This document shows positions 52,088 to 61,098 of a stretch of DNA of 64,000 nucleotides, piece after piece. How positions within the stretch are numbered: the first letter of the stretch is position 1; every line of letters starts with the position of its first letter. Under the pieces are notes generated by a model. It saw only the letters and a list, made by a program, of their open reading frames with translations, had not been told where the DNA came from and did no database searches. A program made the translations under genes and the position numbers. Source of the stretch: Streptomyces griseoviridis (GTDB lineage Bacteria > Actinomycetota > Actinomycetes > Streptomycetales > Streptomycetaceae); the NCBI RefSeq assembly GCF_005222485.1, contig NZ_CP029078.1, positions 7,131,501 through 7,195,500 of the forward strand, in the 5' to 3' direction.

Positions 52088-53401
52088 TCACGGGCACGCC
52101 GGCTTTCCGCACGTCGCGGGCGCGTCGACCGCGACGTCGATGATCTTCTGAAGCTCGTCCAGGATGTTCTGCCGGTTGCGCACGAGCGTCGCGTCCGTCA
52201 CGCCGGTGGAGCCGAACTGGAGGACCGGGGTGTGGACATGGCCGCCGGGTATGTCCCTGGCCGTCCGGTCGCGCAGCAGGGTGGCGCGGTAGGCGATCTC
52301 GTTGGACAGGAAGTCGCCGCCGCTGCCCGCGCGTGCGGTGGACCCGGCGCTCGGCGCGGGCCGGTTCACCGGAGTGGTGGAGCCGGACGGGATCTCCGTC
52401 ACCGTCGTGTTGTCGTAGACGGGGAACGGACCGATGCCGGCCTGGAGGATCTCGGGGTGGCCGAGCGTGCTCCACGCCCACTGCGGCTGCGTCGACGGAT
52501 CGGTGACGGGGACGAGTCCCGTGGCCGTGGTGTTCTCGTTGTCCGGCGTGCTCCCGCGCCAGGCCCCGTTGTAGCGCTCCAGGTCGAAACGGCCGAGCCG
52601 GCCCTGGCTCACCGTGACGACCAGATCGGCGGACGTCATGGGATGGCTCGGGGTTCCGGCCAGGGTCCGTTCGACGACGCCGTCCGTGAAGTCGCGCCAG
52701 CGGACCGGGAACATGGCGGTCTCGACCCGGTAGAAGTGTCCTTTGCCGCTCAGGAAGAGCTTGCCGTCGAGCGCCAGCGCGGCGGACCCGGAGGGGTTGC
52801 TGTTACGGGCGTCGGCGTCCAGTTGGAAGGGGTCGAAGCCGGTCACCACGACCCGCCGCAACTTCCAGGGCTGGTCGGGAGGCAACGGCTCGAACCACAT
52901 GGCGTCCTGGCCGCGCGAGTACGTCTCCAACGTCCCCAGCAGAGTGGTGCGTTCGGCGGCGGAGAGCCCGAAGGCGGGCTGCCACTGGCGCAGCGCCCGG
53001 GTCATGCCGAGCCGCGCCCAGTACAGCGGCCGGTCGTCCTCCTTGCTCAGGTCCCCGGTCAGGGGGATCTTGCCCTGCGCCCGGTCCACGGCCCGCTTCC
53101 ACAGGTCGGCGCCCTGCTGGGTCACCGTCGTCTCGGCCGCCGTGTACGTCGTTGCCTGCCGCAGGGCGGTGGCGAAGGCCGGCGCCACCGCGTCGAACCC
53201 GCTGCGGCTGAGGATCTCTTGGGGCACCGCTCTGTCGAGGCGGAGTTCCTCGGCCGTCAGCGCCGTGGGGTCGGCCTGTGGCAGGGCGACGGCCGAGGGG
53301 GAGCCGCCCGTGAGGGTCAGCGCGGCGCAGGCCAACAGCGTCAGGCATAAGGCACCGGTACGCCGCGGGCGCACGCGGCGCGCAAGTCTGGTCGGTCGCA
53401 C
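52088..53401 (-). CDS. Secreted pyroglutamyl-peptidase-like (C15) protein with Ser for the catalytic Cys
   Basis: A 437-aa precursor with a twin-Arg-like start and hydrophobic signal (about residues 1-40), a helical region, and a C-terminal C15-type domain: V-T-G-F-D-P-F near 185 and N-P-S-G near 200, L-E-R-Y-N-G-A-W-R-G near 270 with the catalytic Glu, and G-H-V-H-T-P near 387 with the catalytic His. Where C15 enzymes have C-N in a G-x-Y-x-C-N block, this reads G-D-F-L-S-N (Ser near 365). GTG 53401 follows GGAAGGA. Probably exported; may be inactive, Ser-dependent or a binding protein. Confidence 0.72.
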   Translation of the reverse strand: MRPTRLARRVRPRRTGALCLTLLACAALTLTGGSPSAVALPQADPTALTAEELRLDRAVPQEILSRSGFDAVAPAFATALRQATTYTAAETTVTQQGADLWKRAVDRAQGKIPLTGDLSKEDDRPLYWARLGMTRALRQWQPAFGLSAAERTTLLGTLETYSRGQDAMWFEPLPPDQPWKLRRVVVTGFDPFQLDADARNSNPSGSAALALDGKLFLSGKGHFYRVETAMFPVRWRDFTDGVVERTLAGTPSHPMTSADLVVTVSQGRLGRFDLERYNGAWRGSTPDNENTTATGLVPVTDPSTQPQWAWSTLGHPEILQAGIGPFPVYDNTTVTEIPSGSTTPVNRPAPSAGSTARAGSGGDFLSNEIAYRATLLRDRTARDIPGGHVHTPVLQFGSTGVTDATLVRNRQNILDELQKIIDVAVDAPATCGKPACP

Positions 53402-53727
53402 GTCGATCCTTCCGTCGGGTGGCGGAAGTATCGCCCCGGAGCGAGGCCGTGTGAACAGGGCCTGATCGTCGGGGAACCGGGAGCGGGGCACATGCCTGGG
53501 GCAACTGTGGGGCGCGGCGGGTGTGCGTGTTCCGTGTGCGGGGAGGGGTCCGCGGGAGGGGCATGCGCGGGGGCAGGGAGACGGAGGGAGGGGCATGTGC
53601 TGGGTGCAGGGAGCCCGGGGGAGGGGTATGTGCTGGGGGTTCTGGGGTGAGCGGCATGTGCGGGAGCCCCGCCTCGAACATGCCGTCGCGGTCCCCGTCG
53701 AACCGTCCTCCGGCCCGCCCGCTCCGG
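53402..53727. repeat. 326-bp gap with imperfect G-rich repeats
   Basis: Units like GGGAGGGGCATGTGCTGGG recur three to four times between about 53535 and 53660. Apart from them no gene or clear regulatory element is seen. Confidence 0.6.
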
Positions 53728-54948
53728 TCACAGAAAGCGGCGCAGTGGCAGGACGGCGGCCTCCCGGGCGCGCTGGAGGACCGGGCGTCTCTTCCACCGG
53801 CCCTTTCGGATCGGTTCGCTGAGCGCCGTGTCGGACTCGAAGTGCTCGTCCAGGGTGGCGGTGAACTCCGGGTCGAGGACGGCGAGCATGACCTCCTCGT
53901 CGTGGTCGAGGGAGCGGCGGTTGAAGTTGGTCGAGCCGATCAGGGAGGCGATGCCGTCGACAGTGATGACCTTGGCGTGCATCATCGTCGGCTGGTACTG
54001 GTAGATCCGCACCCCGCAGGCGGTCAGCTCCTCGTAGTGGTGCTGGCCCGCGAGTTGGCAGACCCGCTTGTCCGTGTGCGGGCCAGGCAGCAGGATCTCC
54101 ACGTCGACGCCGCGCCGCGCGGTCTCGCAGAGCAGCCGCACGAAGTACTCGTCCGGTGAGAAGTAGGCGGTGCAGAGGCGGAACCGTTCCTCGGCGGACT
54201 CCAGCATCACCCGGATGAGGGTCTGCATGTCCTGCCAGCCGAAACTGGCGGAGCCGCGCACCACCTGCACGACGGCGTCCCCCTGCGGGCGGTGCTCGAC
54301 GAACCGGTCGCGCCCGCTGAAGAGTTCGCCGTGGCACTCGGCCCAGTTCTGGGTGAACGCGGCGGCGATGCCATCCACCGCGGGTCCGCGGACCTCGACG
54401 TGGGTGTCGCGCCACTCAGTCTCGTCGCGGGCGTCGCCGCACCACTCCTCGGCGATGCCCACCCCGCCCGTGAAGGCGGTCTCCTCGTCGACCACGAGGA
54501 CCTTGCGGTGGCAGCGGTGGTTCTGCTTGAGCGGGGAGAGGTACAGCGGCTTGCGGAACCAGGCCACCTCCACTCCGGCCGCCTCCATCGCGTGGAGCTG
54601 CTCGGTCTCGATCAGCCGGCTCCCGAAGCCGTCCAGGAGCAGCCGCACCCGGAGCCCGGCCTCGGCGCGCTCCGCCAGGGCCTCGGCGAACTCGCGGGCG
54701 ATGTCGCCCTTCCAGTACACGAACGTCATCATGTCGACGGTGTGCTCGGCCCCGCGGATCGCGGCGAGCATCGCGGCGAAGATCTCGTCGCCGTTCCGCA
54801 GCGGGACGAGCCGGTTGCCCTCGGTCGCGGCTATGCCTATCAGCCGCTCCAGGCGCCGCCGGATCCGTGTCACCCGTTCCGCGGCGGACGGAAGCTCAGG
54901 GTCGGCCTCCCGCAACGTCGACTCGGGCGATTCCTGGATACTGGTCAT
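53728..54948 (-). CDS. Phospholipase D-family (cardiolipin synthase-like) enzyme
   Basis: A 406-aa protein with two HKD motifs: H-R-K-V-L-V-V-D near residue 142 and H-A-K-V-I-T-V-D near 323 followed by I-G-S-T-N. The N-terminal part lacks the membrane helices of ClsA, so it resembles the ClsB/C or soluble PLD-type group. It transfers or hydrolyses phosphatidyl groups. ATG 54948 is preceded by GAGG. Confidence 0.9.
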   Translation of the reverse strand: MTSIQESPESTLREADPELPSAAERVTRIRRRLERLIGIAATEGNRLVPLRNGDEIFAAMLAAIRGAEHTVDMMTFVYWKGDIAREFAEALAERAEAGLRVRLLLDGFGSRLIETEQLHAMEAAGVEVAWFRKPLYLSPLKQNHRCHRKVLVVDEETAFTGGVGIAEEWCGDARDETEWRDTHVEVRGPAVDGIAAAFTQNWAECHGELFSGRDRFVEHRPQGDAVVQVVRGSASFGWQDMQTLIRVMLESAEERFRLCTAYFSPDEYFVRLLCETARRGVDVEILLPGPHTDKRVCQLAGQHHYEELTACGVRIYQYQPTMMHAKVITVDGIASLIGSTNFNRRSLDHDEEVMLAVLDPEFTATLDEHFESDTALSEPIRKGRWKRRPVLQRAREAAVLPLRRFL

Positions 54949-55370
54949 TGCCTCACCGGGCCGGAACACGCAGGAGAACCGTCGGGCCGCGGTGCCCGTT
55001 CCGGCGCGGGCTGGGCGGCGAGCCGAACGTACCCCGTCGCCATTCTTGTATTCCCGGGGACGGCCCGGCGGCCCGGCCCTTCGTGCGGGAACGCGGGGCC
55101 GCAGCCGAAGCCGCTAGGGAAGGGTGAGCCGCCCGGAGCCACACCGGTCAGCCCGTGAAGCTCCAGTTAGGCGAACGGCGAACGGCGAACGGCCAACGCC
55201 ACGGGCGCCGGCGCCGACGCGCGCCGCACCGGCCCCCCTCAAGCCGCGCCCACGACGCGGCCGCACGAGGTCCTGCCGACCGAGCCGAACGCGGCATCGC
55301 GGTCGGCCACCAGCACAGCACCCCGCTCGCGGTGCGGCTGACCATCGGCAACCGCAACGACGTCACTCAA

Positions 55371-55424
55371 CCGCTGCCGCTGCCGCTGCCGCTGCCGCTG
55401 CCGCTGCCGCTGCCGCTGCCGCTG
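55371..55424. repeat. Nine perfect CCGCTG hexamers
   Basis: A 54-bp microsatellite of nine identical units. It would encode poly-Ala, Leu-Pro or Gln-Arg repeats in different frames, but no supported gene contains it. Confidence 0.95.
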
Positions 55425-55655
55425 CTCGACGCGATCCCGCCGTTCCGTCCACGGACAACTCGGCTCATGGCGCCGGCCGTTGCGAGACCGCCTCATCCAG
55501 GACCGCGAGCGACGCGCGCTGCACTCTGTGTACGGCGATGCCTCCAGAACAGACCGATCAGCCGCTTCACCGGGGCCCGTCCTGCGTGGCACAGACCCCG
55601 ATCCGCCGGCTCGGTCGGCACCGGAGGACGTCCAGACCAAGATCCCCACTTCCAT

Positions 55656-55677
55656 GATGCCTGTCTCGCCAGGTATC
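55656..55677. promoter_or_regulatory. Probable PadR operator
   Basis: GATGCCTG (55656-55663) and CAGGTATC (55670-55677) form an 8-bp inverted repeat with one mismatch and a 6-bp centre, ending ten bases before the padR-type start: an autoregulatory position. Confidence 0.6.
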
Positions 55678-55686
55678 TTGCATGAC

Positions 55687-56061
55687 ATGGAACCAGGTGA
55701 TTCAGACAAGCAGGCCAGGGCGGCAGCCCAACTGCGCAAGGGCGTCCTGGAGTACTGCGTCCTCGCTCTGATGCGCGACCGCCCTCGCTACGGCGTGGAA
55801 CTCCTGGCCGCCCTGGAGGACTCCGGTGCCCTGGCCACGAGCCAGGGGACCGTCTATCCGCTGCTCTCCCGGCTGCGTCGCGACGACTTGGTCACCACCA
55901 CCTGGCAGGAGTCCGCTGTCGGGCCGCCGCGCCGCTACTACGCGCTCACCGACAGCGGCCGGGCCGCGCTTGAGGAGTTCACCCTCCTGTGGCCCGGCTT
56001 CCGCGACGCCGTCGACGCTTTCCTGAACGTCCCCCGTCCCTCCCCTGGAGACCCCGAATGA
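55687..56061 (+). CDS. PadR-family transcriptional regulator
   Basis: A 124-aa regulator with a PadR winged helix (about residues 15-90): L-E-Y-C-V-L-A-L, R-Y-G-V-E-L-L, Q-G-T-V-Y-P-L-L-S-R-L and R-R-Y-Y-A-L-T near 75-81. Its stop overlaps the start of the membrane protein downstream (ATGA), the usual pairing of PadR and HAAS-domain genes. Confidence 0.93.
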   Translation: MEPGDSDKQARAAAQLRKGVLEYCVLALMRDRPRYGVELLAALEDSGALATSQGTVYPLLSRLRRDDLVTTTWQESAVGPPRRYYALTDSGRAALEEFTLLWPGFRDAVDAFLNVPRPSPGDPE

Positions 56062-56660
56062 AGACCGCCGACCTTGTCCAGGACTACCTTCGCGCCGTCG
56101 AACGCGAGGCGTCCGCGCTGCCCGCGGAGCGCCGCCAGGAACTCCTCGCCGACCTCGCCGAACACATCGAGGTCACCCGTGCCGAACGCCCCGGCACCGC
56201 GGTCGGCGTGGTCCTGGCCGAACTGGGCGACCCCCGGACGATCGCGGCGACGGCACTGGCCGAGGCCGGCCACGGGAACGCCTGGGTCCCGGCACGCGGC
56301 GACGGCGTCGACGCCCCGGCCGCCCGGCCCGGCAGGGTCCACCCCCTGGTCCCACTCCTGATGCTCACCCTCGCCGGCCCCTTCGGGCTGGTCTTCCCCG
56401 ACCAGCCGGGGCCTCTGTTCAGCTTCCTGTTCCGCGTCGTCGGCGCCGTCCTGCTGTGCACCTCGGTGCACTGGCGGGCCGTCCAGAAAACCACCGGAGT
56501 CCTGCTGACCGCGGTCCTGCCCACGGTCGTCATCACCACCTGGAACCTCTCCTCCGGCGTCCTGGAGGAGGACAGCGCTCCCGCTCTCGTGCCCAACCTG
56601 GTGATAGCCGCCCTGATCGCCGCCGCGTGCACCTGGCTCTGGCGGATCCGCCGCGCCTGA
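56058..56660 (+). CDS. HAAS (DUF1700)-domain membrane protein
   Basis: A 200-aa protein: N-terminal HAAS-type helical domain (about residues 1-80) with Y-L-R-A-V-E, E-L-L-A-D-L-A-E-H-I and L-G-D-P-R-T-I-A, then several membrane helices (about 95-195). HAAS proteins are the co-transcribed partners of PadR repressors and are thought to pass a membrane signal to them. Confidence 0.88.
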   Translation: MKTADLVQDYLRAVEREASALPAERRQELLADLAEHIEVTRAERPGTAVGVVLAELGDPRTIAATALAEAGHGNAWVPARGDGVDAPAARPGRVHPLVPLLMLTLAGPFGLVFPDQPGPLFSFLFRVVGAVLLCTSVHWRAVQKTTGVLLTAVLPTVVITTWNLSSGVLEEDSAPALVPNLVIAALIAAACTWLWRIRRA

Positions 56661-56877
56661 CAGCTCCACGGTGGGGCGCCGAACGCGTCGGCGTAGACGG
56701 TTCGACGGTTCACTTGTCGTCGCCGTACGACCCCAGCCGCTGTCCGGGGACGAGCGGAGTGGGCTCCGTGGCCCAAGGCGCCGAAGGGCCAGCGGGACGC
56801 CTGGCCGCCGACGTCATCCCCAGGAGGCAGAAGGGCGGTGGATGCCGACCGCCGCGGCTCGGCGGGTGGCGAGCGGG

Positions 56878-57246
56878 TCAGGCCGAGCGCAGGCAGAAGG
56901 GGTGTCCGGCCGGGCTGGCGTAGACGCGGCTGCCGGTGCGGGATTCCGGGGCGATCTCGTCGGTGGGCCGCAGTCGGGTGGCGCCGGCGTCGGTGGCCGT
57001 GCGGTCGGCGGTTGCGAGGTCGTCGACGCCGAAGTCGAGGTGCATCTGCTGGGAGGTGCCGTCCGGCCAGTTGGGGGCGGTGTGCCCGGGGGCGGACTGC
57101 ACGACGATCACCGGGAGGCCGGGGGCCTGGACGAAGTGGTGGGTTGGCGTGGGGGTGAGGGAGCCGCCGAGCAGCCGGTGCCAGAAGGAGCTTTCCTTCT
57201 CGATGTCGGCGGCGTCGATGATCACTGAGGTCAGGGTGACGGGCAT
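56878..57246 (-). CDS. VOC-family (glyoxalase-like) protein
   Basis: A 122-aa single VOC module pair with F-W-H-R-L-L-G-G near residues 21-28, M-H-L-D-F-G-V-D near 68 (possible metal His) and S-P-A-G-H-P-F-C-L near 111-119. It is 32 bp downstream of an SDR gene in the same direction. The substrate cannot be told from sequence. Confidence 0.9.
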   Translation of the reverse strand: MPVTLTSVIIDAADIEKESSFWHRLLGGSLTPTPTHHFVQAPGLPVIVVQSAPGHTAPNWPDGTSQQMHLDFGVDDLATADRTATDAGATRLRPTDEIAPESRTGSRVYASPAGHPFCLRSA

Positions 57247-57278
57247 GGGAGTGTCCTGTTCGTGCTGTCGGTGGTTGC

Positions 57279-58052
57279 TCAGACGGTCGGAATGATGCCG
57301 CCGTCAACGCGGAACTGCGCTCCGGTGAGCCATTTCGCGCGGCCGGAGGCGAGGAAGACGATCATCTCGGCGACATCCTCGGGATCGCCGGGGCGGCCCA
57401 TGGGAACCTTCAGGTGGTCCACGATCTGCTGCGTGACCTCTTCGGTGGTGATGCCCTGCTTCTCGGCCATGTGCTTCAGGTGGGCGGTGGCACCGTCGGT
57501 GACGACAAAGCCGGGAAGGACGCAGACCACGCGCACCCCGTGCTCGCCGACCTCGGTGGCCAGTTCGCGGCTGTAGGTGTTGAGCGCGGCCTTGGCGGCG
57601 GCGTAGGACGCTTCGGCGCGCTGAGGCAGTCGGCTGGCGATCGAGGAGACGTGCACGACGACGCCTGAGCCCCGCTCGACCATTCCCGGCACCAGGGCCC
57701 GGTCCAGGCGCACGGCGCTGAGGAGGTTCATCTCCAGGTCCGCCTGCCAGGATTCGTCCGACCGGCTCAGGGTCGGCGCCGGGGCGCTCGCCGCGCCCGC
57801 GTTGTTCACCAGCACGTCGACGCCGCCCACTTGGTCGACGACGCGGCGGCCGAGCTCGGCCACTCCCTGCGGTGTGGAGAGGTCCGCCGCGAGGAATGCG
57901 GCACCGCTGTCCTCCGCGGGCCGGCTGCGTGAGGCTGTCAGCACGGTCGCGCCCGCGGCGGCGAAGCGGCGCACGGTCGCCGCGCCCAGGCCCCGGCTGC
58001 CGCCGGTGACCAGTACCCGAAGGCCGTCGAGGCTGTTGTCCGTGATGGGCAT
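57279..58052 (-). CDS. SDR-family oxidoreductase
   Basis: A 257-aa classical SDR with T-G-G-S-R-G-L-G (about residues 16-23), N-N-A-G, catalytic Ser in V-S-S-I-A and Y-A-A-A-K, and final F-R-V-D-G-G. GGAGGGAGACC precedes the ATG. It is divergent from a TetR gene and upstream of the VOC gene; the two likely form one TetR-controlled unit. Confidence 0.93.
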   Translation of the reverse strand: MPITDNSLDGLRVLVTGGSRGLGAATVRRFAAAGATVLTASRSRPAEDSGAAFLAADLSTPQGVAELGRRVVDQVGGVDVLVNNAGAASAPAPTLSRSDESWQADLEMNLLSAVRLDRALVPGMVERGSGVVVHVSSIASRLPQRAEASYAAAKAALNTYSRELATEVGEHGVRVVCVLPGFVVTDGATAHLKHMAEKQGITTEEVTQQIVDHLKVPMGRPGDPEDVAEMIVFLASGRAKWLTGAQFRVDGGIIPTV

Positions 58053-58081
58053 GGGGTCTCCCTCCGTAAGATGAACCCGAC

Positions 58082-58111
58082 TCCGGAAACGGTACCGTAA
58101 ACGGAACCGGA
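58082..58111. promoter_or_regulatory. TetR/SDR divergent operator
   Basis: ACGGTACCGT (58089-58098) is a perfect palindrome; AAACGGTACCGT and AAACGGAACCGG (58087-58110) are adjacent 12-bp direct repeats, bounded by TCCGG and CCGGA. It fills the 67-bp gap between the two starts. Confidence 0.65.
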
Positions 58112-58119
58112 CTCACCTT

Positions 58120-58710
58120 ATGGAGGTTCTCTTGCCGGCATCCCGCCCGCTGCGCGCCGACGCGCGACGCAATCGCGAGGCACTGCTGTCCGCGGCCCGG
58201 CAGGCGTTCCTCGGCGGCGACACCGATGCGCACGTCGAGGACATCGCCCGCAGCGCGGGTGTCGCCGTCGGAACGCTCTACCGCCATTTCGAGACCCGCG
58301 AAGCGCTGATCGAGGAGGTCTACCGCAAAGAGGTCGACGACCTGTGCGCCACGCCCGGCGTCCTGCTGGACCAGCACGCCCCGGAGGAGGCGCTGCGGCG
58401 CTTCCTGCTGCTGCTCGTGGACCACGCGGCGGTGGGCAAGGGGATGTCCAGTGTGCTGGAAGGCATCATGGCGACGGACTCACCGGTCTTCGACGACGCA
58501 CGCACCCGGATGGCCAACGCCCTCTCCCTGCTGCTCGAAGCCGGCAGCGCGGCCGGCACCGTCCGCGACGACGTCACAGGGCCAACTCTGTTGCGCGCCC
58601 TGGGCGGCATCTGCGGAATGCGCGCCACGGAGGGCTGGTTGGCCGAGGCCCGGCAGATCACCGCCCTCCTCTTCGACGGCCTGCGACACGGCGCCCCGCA
58701 GTCACCCTGA
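58120..58710 (+). CDS. TetR-family transcriptional regulator
   Basis: A 196-aa regulator with HTH (about residues 12-60): R-N-R-E-A-L-L-S-A-A, V-E-D-I-A-R-S-A-G-V-A-V-G-T-L-Y-R-H-F. The C-terminal ligand domain includes G-G-I-C-G-M-R near 165. A start a few codons downstream is possible. Divergent from the SDR gene. Confidence 0.92.
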   Translation: MEVLLPASRPLRADARRNREALLSAARQAFLGGDTDAHVEDIARSAGVAVGTLYRHFETREALIEEVYRKEVDDLCATPGVLLDQHAPEEALRRFLLLLVDHAAVGKGMSSVLEGIMATDSPVFDDARTRMANALSLLLEAGSAAGTVRDDVTGPTLLRALGGICGMRATEGWLAEARQITALLFDGLRHGAPQSP

Positions 58711-58939
58711 GCCTGGGGCCGCGCGCCGCCGGCCGGGTCGTCCTCCTTGCTCCCGATCGCCCACCACGTGCGGCGCCCTGCCCGTGGCCAGCCCGACAGC
58801 GGCTCCTGGCGTTGGTCTGGTCGTGGGTGTGGGGGCGGTGATCATGCCCGCTGGGTTGGTGTGGCATGCGACGTCCACGGGTTTGACGGAGCGTCAGTCC
58901 GTCGTGCGGGTCGCGGTGGTGTGCCGCCGGGGCGAGGGC

Positions 58940-59226
58940 GGGAGCGCCTGTGGCGTCTGCCGTTGGCGGACCGGGTGCCGCTGGTGGCGACGCACTGGCG
59001 CACGAACCTGATGCTGCGGCCCGGGGGCGCCGTGGTTCGTGCTCTCCAGGTCCGCGGCGGCCGGGTGTTGGACCACCTCGCGCTGCCGCCGCCGGTCTCC
59101 CCGGCTCCCCGGCCGCGCAAGGGCACCGCCCTGACTGCCGTCGGGGTACCTCGGTGCCCACCTGCGACCGCACGGTGGCGGCCTTCAGCGAGCAATAGCG
59201 GTACCCGACCGACCGACAGGTCGTCG
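58940..59226 (+). pseudogene. Degraded IS5-type DDE transposase
   Basis: Fragments in different plus-strand frames match one transposase in order: L-W-R-L-P-L-A-D-R-V, then T-H-W-R-T-N-L and V-L-D-H-L in one frame; G-T-S-V-P-T-C-D-R-T-V-A-A in another, followed across a TAG by R-Y-P-T-D-R-Q-V-V. The family sequence has D-G-T-L-V-P-T-x-D-x-T-V-A-A, so the DDE region is disrupted by frameshifts and a stop. No intact inverted repeats are evident. The rest of 58711-59589 shows no gene. Confidence 0.65.
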
Positions 59227-59293
59227 GTCGGTCGGATTCGGTCCCGTCAGCTGCCCCCTTTGAGGGCTCGGACGCTGACGGAGTCGATCGCGC

Positions 59294-59351
59294 ACCGCGA
59301 CCGGTCGACCAGGCCCCTGCGTACCGCGACCGGTCGACCAGGCCCCTGCGT
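59294..59351. repeat. 29-bp direct repeat, two perfect copies
   Basis: Copies at 59294-59322 and 59323-59351 (beginning ACCGCGACCGGTCGACC) are adjacent, with part of a third. They lie in the transposon remnant zone. Confidence 0.85.
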
Positions 59352-59521
59352 ACCGCGAGACGGCGGTAGGTGCCCTGGCGTCCGAACGGCCCGTTGGGAG
59401 GCGGCCCCTCTCCTCTCGGGCAACCGGCGGAAGCGTGGCACCGCCGCCCGCATCGTGCTGTCTTGCGAGCGCCGGGCGAGGCCGGTCGTGCTCACGGAGG
59501 AGGCTTAGCAACCGGTGTAGT

Positions 59522-59536
59522 TGGAAACGACTATCA
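59522..59536. promoter_or_regulatory. Zur-like 15-bp box upstream of the PLP-enzyme operon
   Basis: TGGAAACGACTATCA is an imperfect 7-1-7 palindrome, 53 bp before the GTG of the first gene. It matches 13 of 15 bases of the reverse complement of the box at 63655-63669. The streptomycete Zur consensus is TGAAAATGATTTTCA. Confidence 0.55.
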
Positions 59537-59589
59537 CGAGCTGAACGGTTGAACGACGACGTGAACACCGATCGCCGTGGGGGTACTTC

Positions 59590-61098
59590 GTGAACGATGC
59601 GCCCTTGTACCTGCGCCCGCGAGTGGATCCACCGCTCGCCTCACTGCTGGAGGACGCGCCCTTCCTGCACTCCTTGGCCGACGCCCTCGGCTCGCCGCTC
59701 AATGTACTGATCCCGGAGGTCGTCGCCGAGAACGCGGAGCGCTTCGGGGCTGTCTACCGTCGCCACCACCTCTCCGGGAGGGTGTACTTCGCCCACAAGG
59801 CGAACCGCTCCAGCGCCCTGGTGCGCAGACTCGCGGCGTGCGACCCGTCCGCCGTAGGCATCGACGTGGCCTCCCTGGCGGAGCTGCGGCACGCACTGGG
59901 CTGCGGCTTCACCGGCGACCGGGTGATGGCCACCGGTCCGAAGGACCCCGAGTTCCTGTGGCTGGCCGCCCGAGTGGGAGCGACGGTGAACGTCGACTCG
60001 GTCACCGAACTGGAGCAACTGGCAGCTCTGGTGGGCGCGCACGGTCTGGGCAGGACGCGTGTGCTGGTGCGGCTGTCCGGGTTCGAGTCGGACCACGGTC
60101 CCGCAGGCGCGGGCACGCGGGTGCTGTCGCGCCGCAGCCGCTTCGGAACACCGGTCGCCGAGAGGGAGGCCATGTGGGCGGCACTGGAGCGGCACGCGGA
60201 CAGCGTCGAACTGGTCGGCCTTGCCTACCACTTGGACACCATTGGCCTGGAGGAGAAGGGCCGCGCCCTGGAACGCTGCGTGCTGCTCATGGACGAGTGC
60301 CGTGCCCGGGGCTTCGCGCCGCGCGTGGTGGACATCGGCGGCGGCTTCGGGGTCGGCTACGTCGAGGACGCCGGCGAGTGGGAGCGCTGGACCACCGCGC
60401 TGAGCGAGGCGGTTCTCGGCCTCCGGCCGCCCCTCACCTGGCGCGGCCACGGCTACGGACTGCGCAACGACAACGGCACCGTGCGCGGCGCAGCCGCCCT
60501 CTATCCCGCCCACCGTCCCCTCGCCGGACCCGGATACCTCGACGAGCTACTCTCCCGCCGCAGTCCCGTTCTCGGCCGCGCATCCGCCACGCTGCTCCTC
60601 GAACACCTCCACGACCTGTACGTCGAACCAGGCCGCGCGCTGGTGGACCAGTGCGGCCTGTCGCTGGCGCGGGTGCTGGAGGTGCGCCCTCTGGGGGACG
60701 ATCCGGGCCGGTATCTGGTACGCGTCGGCATGAACGCCGCGGACGTGAGCCTGGAGGAACACGGGGTCCTCGTCGATCCCGTGACGCTGCCGCGTGGCGG
60801 CCCTCGGCACGAGGCGGCGGACGGCGGGCCGGTCGGGGTCCATCTCGTCGGCAACCTCTGCCTTGAGGCCGACCTGATCACCCGCCGGCTCGTCTTCCTC
60901 CCACACCTGCCGCGTGTCGGAGACCTCCTGGCCTTCGTCAACACGGCCGGATACGTCATGGACTTCCACGCTCACCACGCGCAGCGCCAACCGTCGGCGC
61001 GGACGGTCGCCGTCTCAAGAGAGGCGGGCGGAACCTGGCGCTGGTGTCCGGATGAGAACTACTGGCCCCTCACACACCCGCAGGGAAGGCCGTCATGA
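59590..61098 (+). CDS. Y4yA-family PLP-dependent enzyme (fold-type III, decarboxylase-like)
   Basis: A 502-aa protein with the alanine racemase-like barrel of DapDC/OrnDC enzymes: PLP lysine in Y-F-A-H-K-A-N near residue 77, A-Y-H-L-D-T near 214, V-D-I-G-G-G-F-G-V-G near 247 and Y-V-E-P-G-R-A-L near 340; the C-terminal G-N-L-C-L-E-A-D-L-I near 420 replaces the usual C-E-S-x-D. The GTG is preceded by GGGGG. Related proteins (Y4yA; SbnH in staphyloferrin B) act in small-molecule pathways next to cysteine synthase-like proteins, as here. Its stop overlaps the next start (ATGA). Confidence 0.83.
   Translation: MNDAPLYLRPRVDPPLASLLEDAPFLHSLADALGSPLNVLIPEVVAENAERFGAVYRRHHLSGRVYFAHKANRSSALVRRLAACDPSAVGIDVASLAELRHALGCGFTGDRVMATGPKDPEFLWLAARVGATVNVDSVTELEQLAALVGAHGLGRTRVLVRLSGFESDHGPAGAGTRVLSRRSRFGTPVAEREAMWAALERHADSVELVGLAYHLDTIGLEEKGRALERCVLLMDECRARGFAPRVVDIGGGFGVGYVEDAGEWERWTTALSEAVLGLRPPLTWRGHGYGLRNDNGTVRGAAALYPAHRPLAGPGYLDELLSRRSPVLGRASATLLLEHLHDLYVEPGRALVDQCGLSLARVLEVRPLGDDPGRYLVRVGMNAADVSLEEHGVLVDPVTLPRGGPRHEAADGGPVGVHLVGNLCLEADLITRRLVFLPHLPRVGDLLAFVNTAGYVMDFHAHHAQRQPSARTVAVSREAGGTWRWCPDENYWPLTHPQGRPS

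Larger units (their letters stand above)
54949..55686. other. 738-bp gap without a convincing gene
   Basis: Contains three GCGAACG units (about 55171-55193), the CCGCTG array (55371-55424) and the PadR operator. Long open frames here come from the hexamer repeat. Confidence 0.55.

Noticed and set aside
55124..55657. Overlapping frames containing poly-Ala or Leu-Pro repeats
   Set aside because: They exist only because of the CCGCTG hexamers and lack start signals.
58747..59508. 253-aa plus-strand frame downstream of the TetR gene
   Set aside because: It mixes true transposase fragments with out-of-frame sequence; better read as a degraded transposase.
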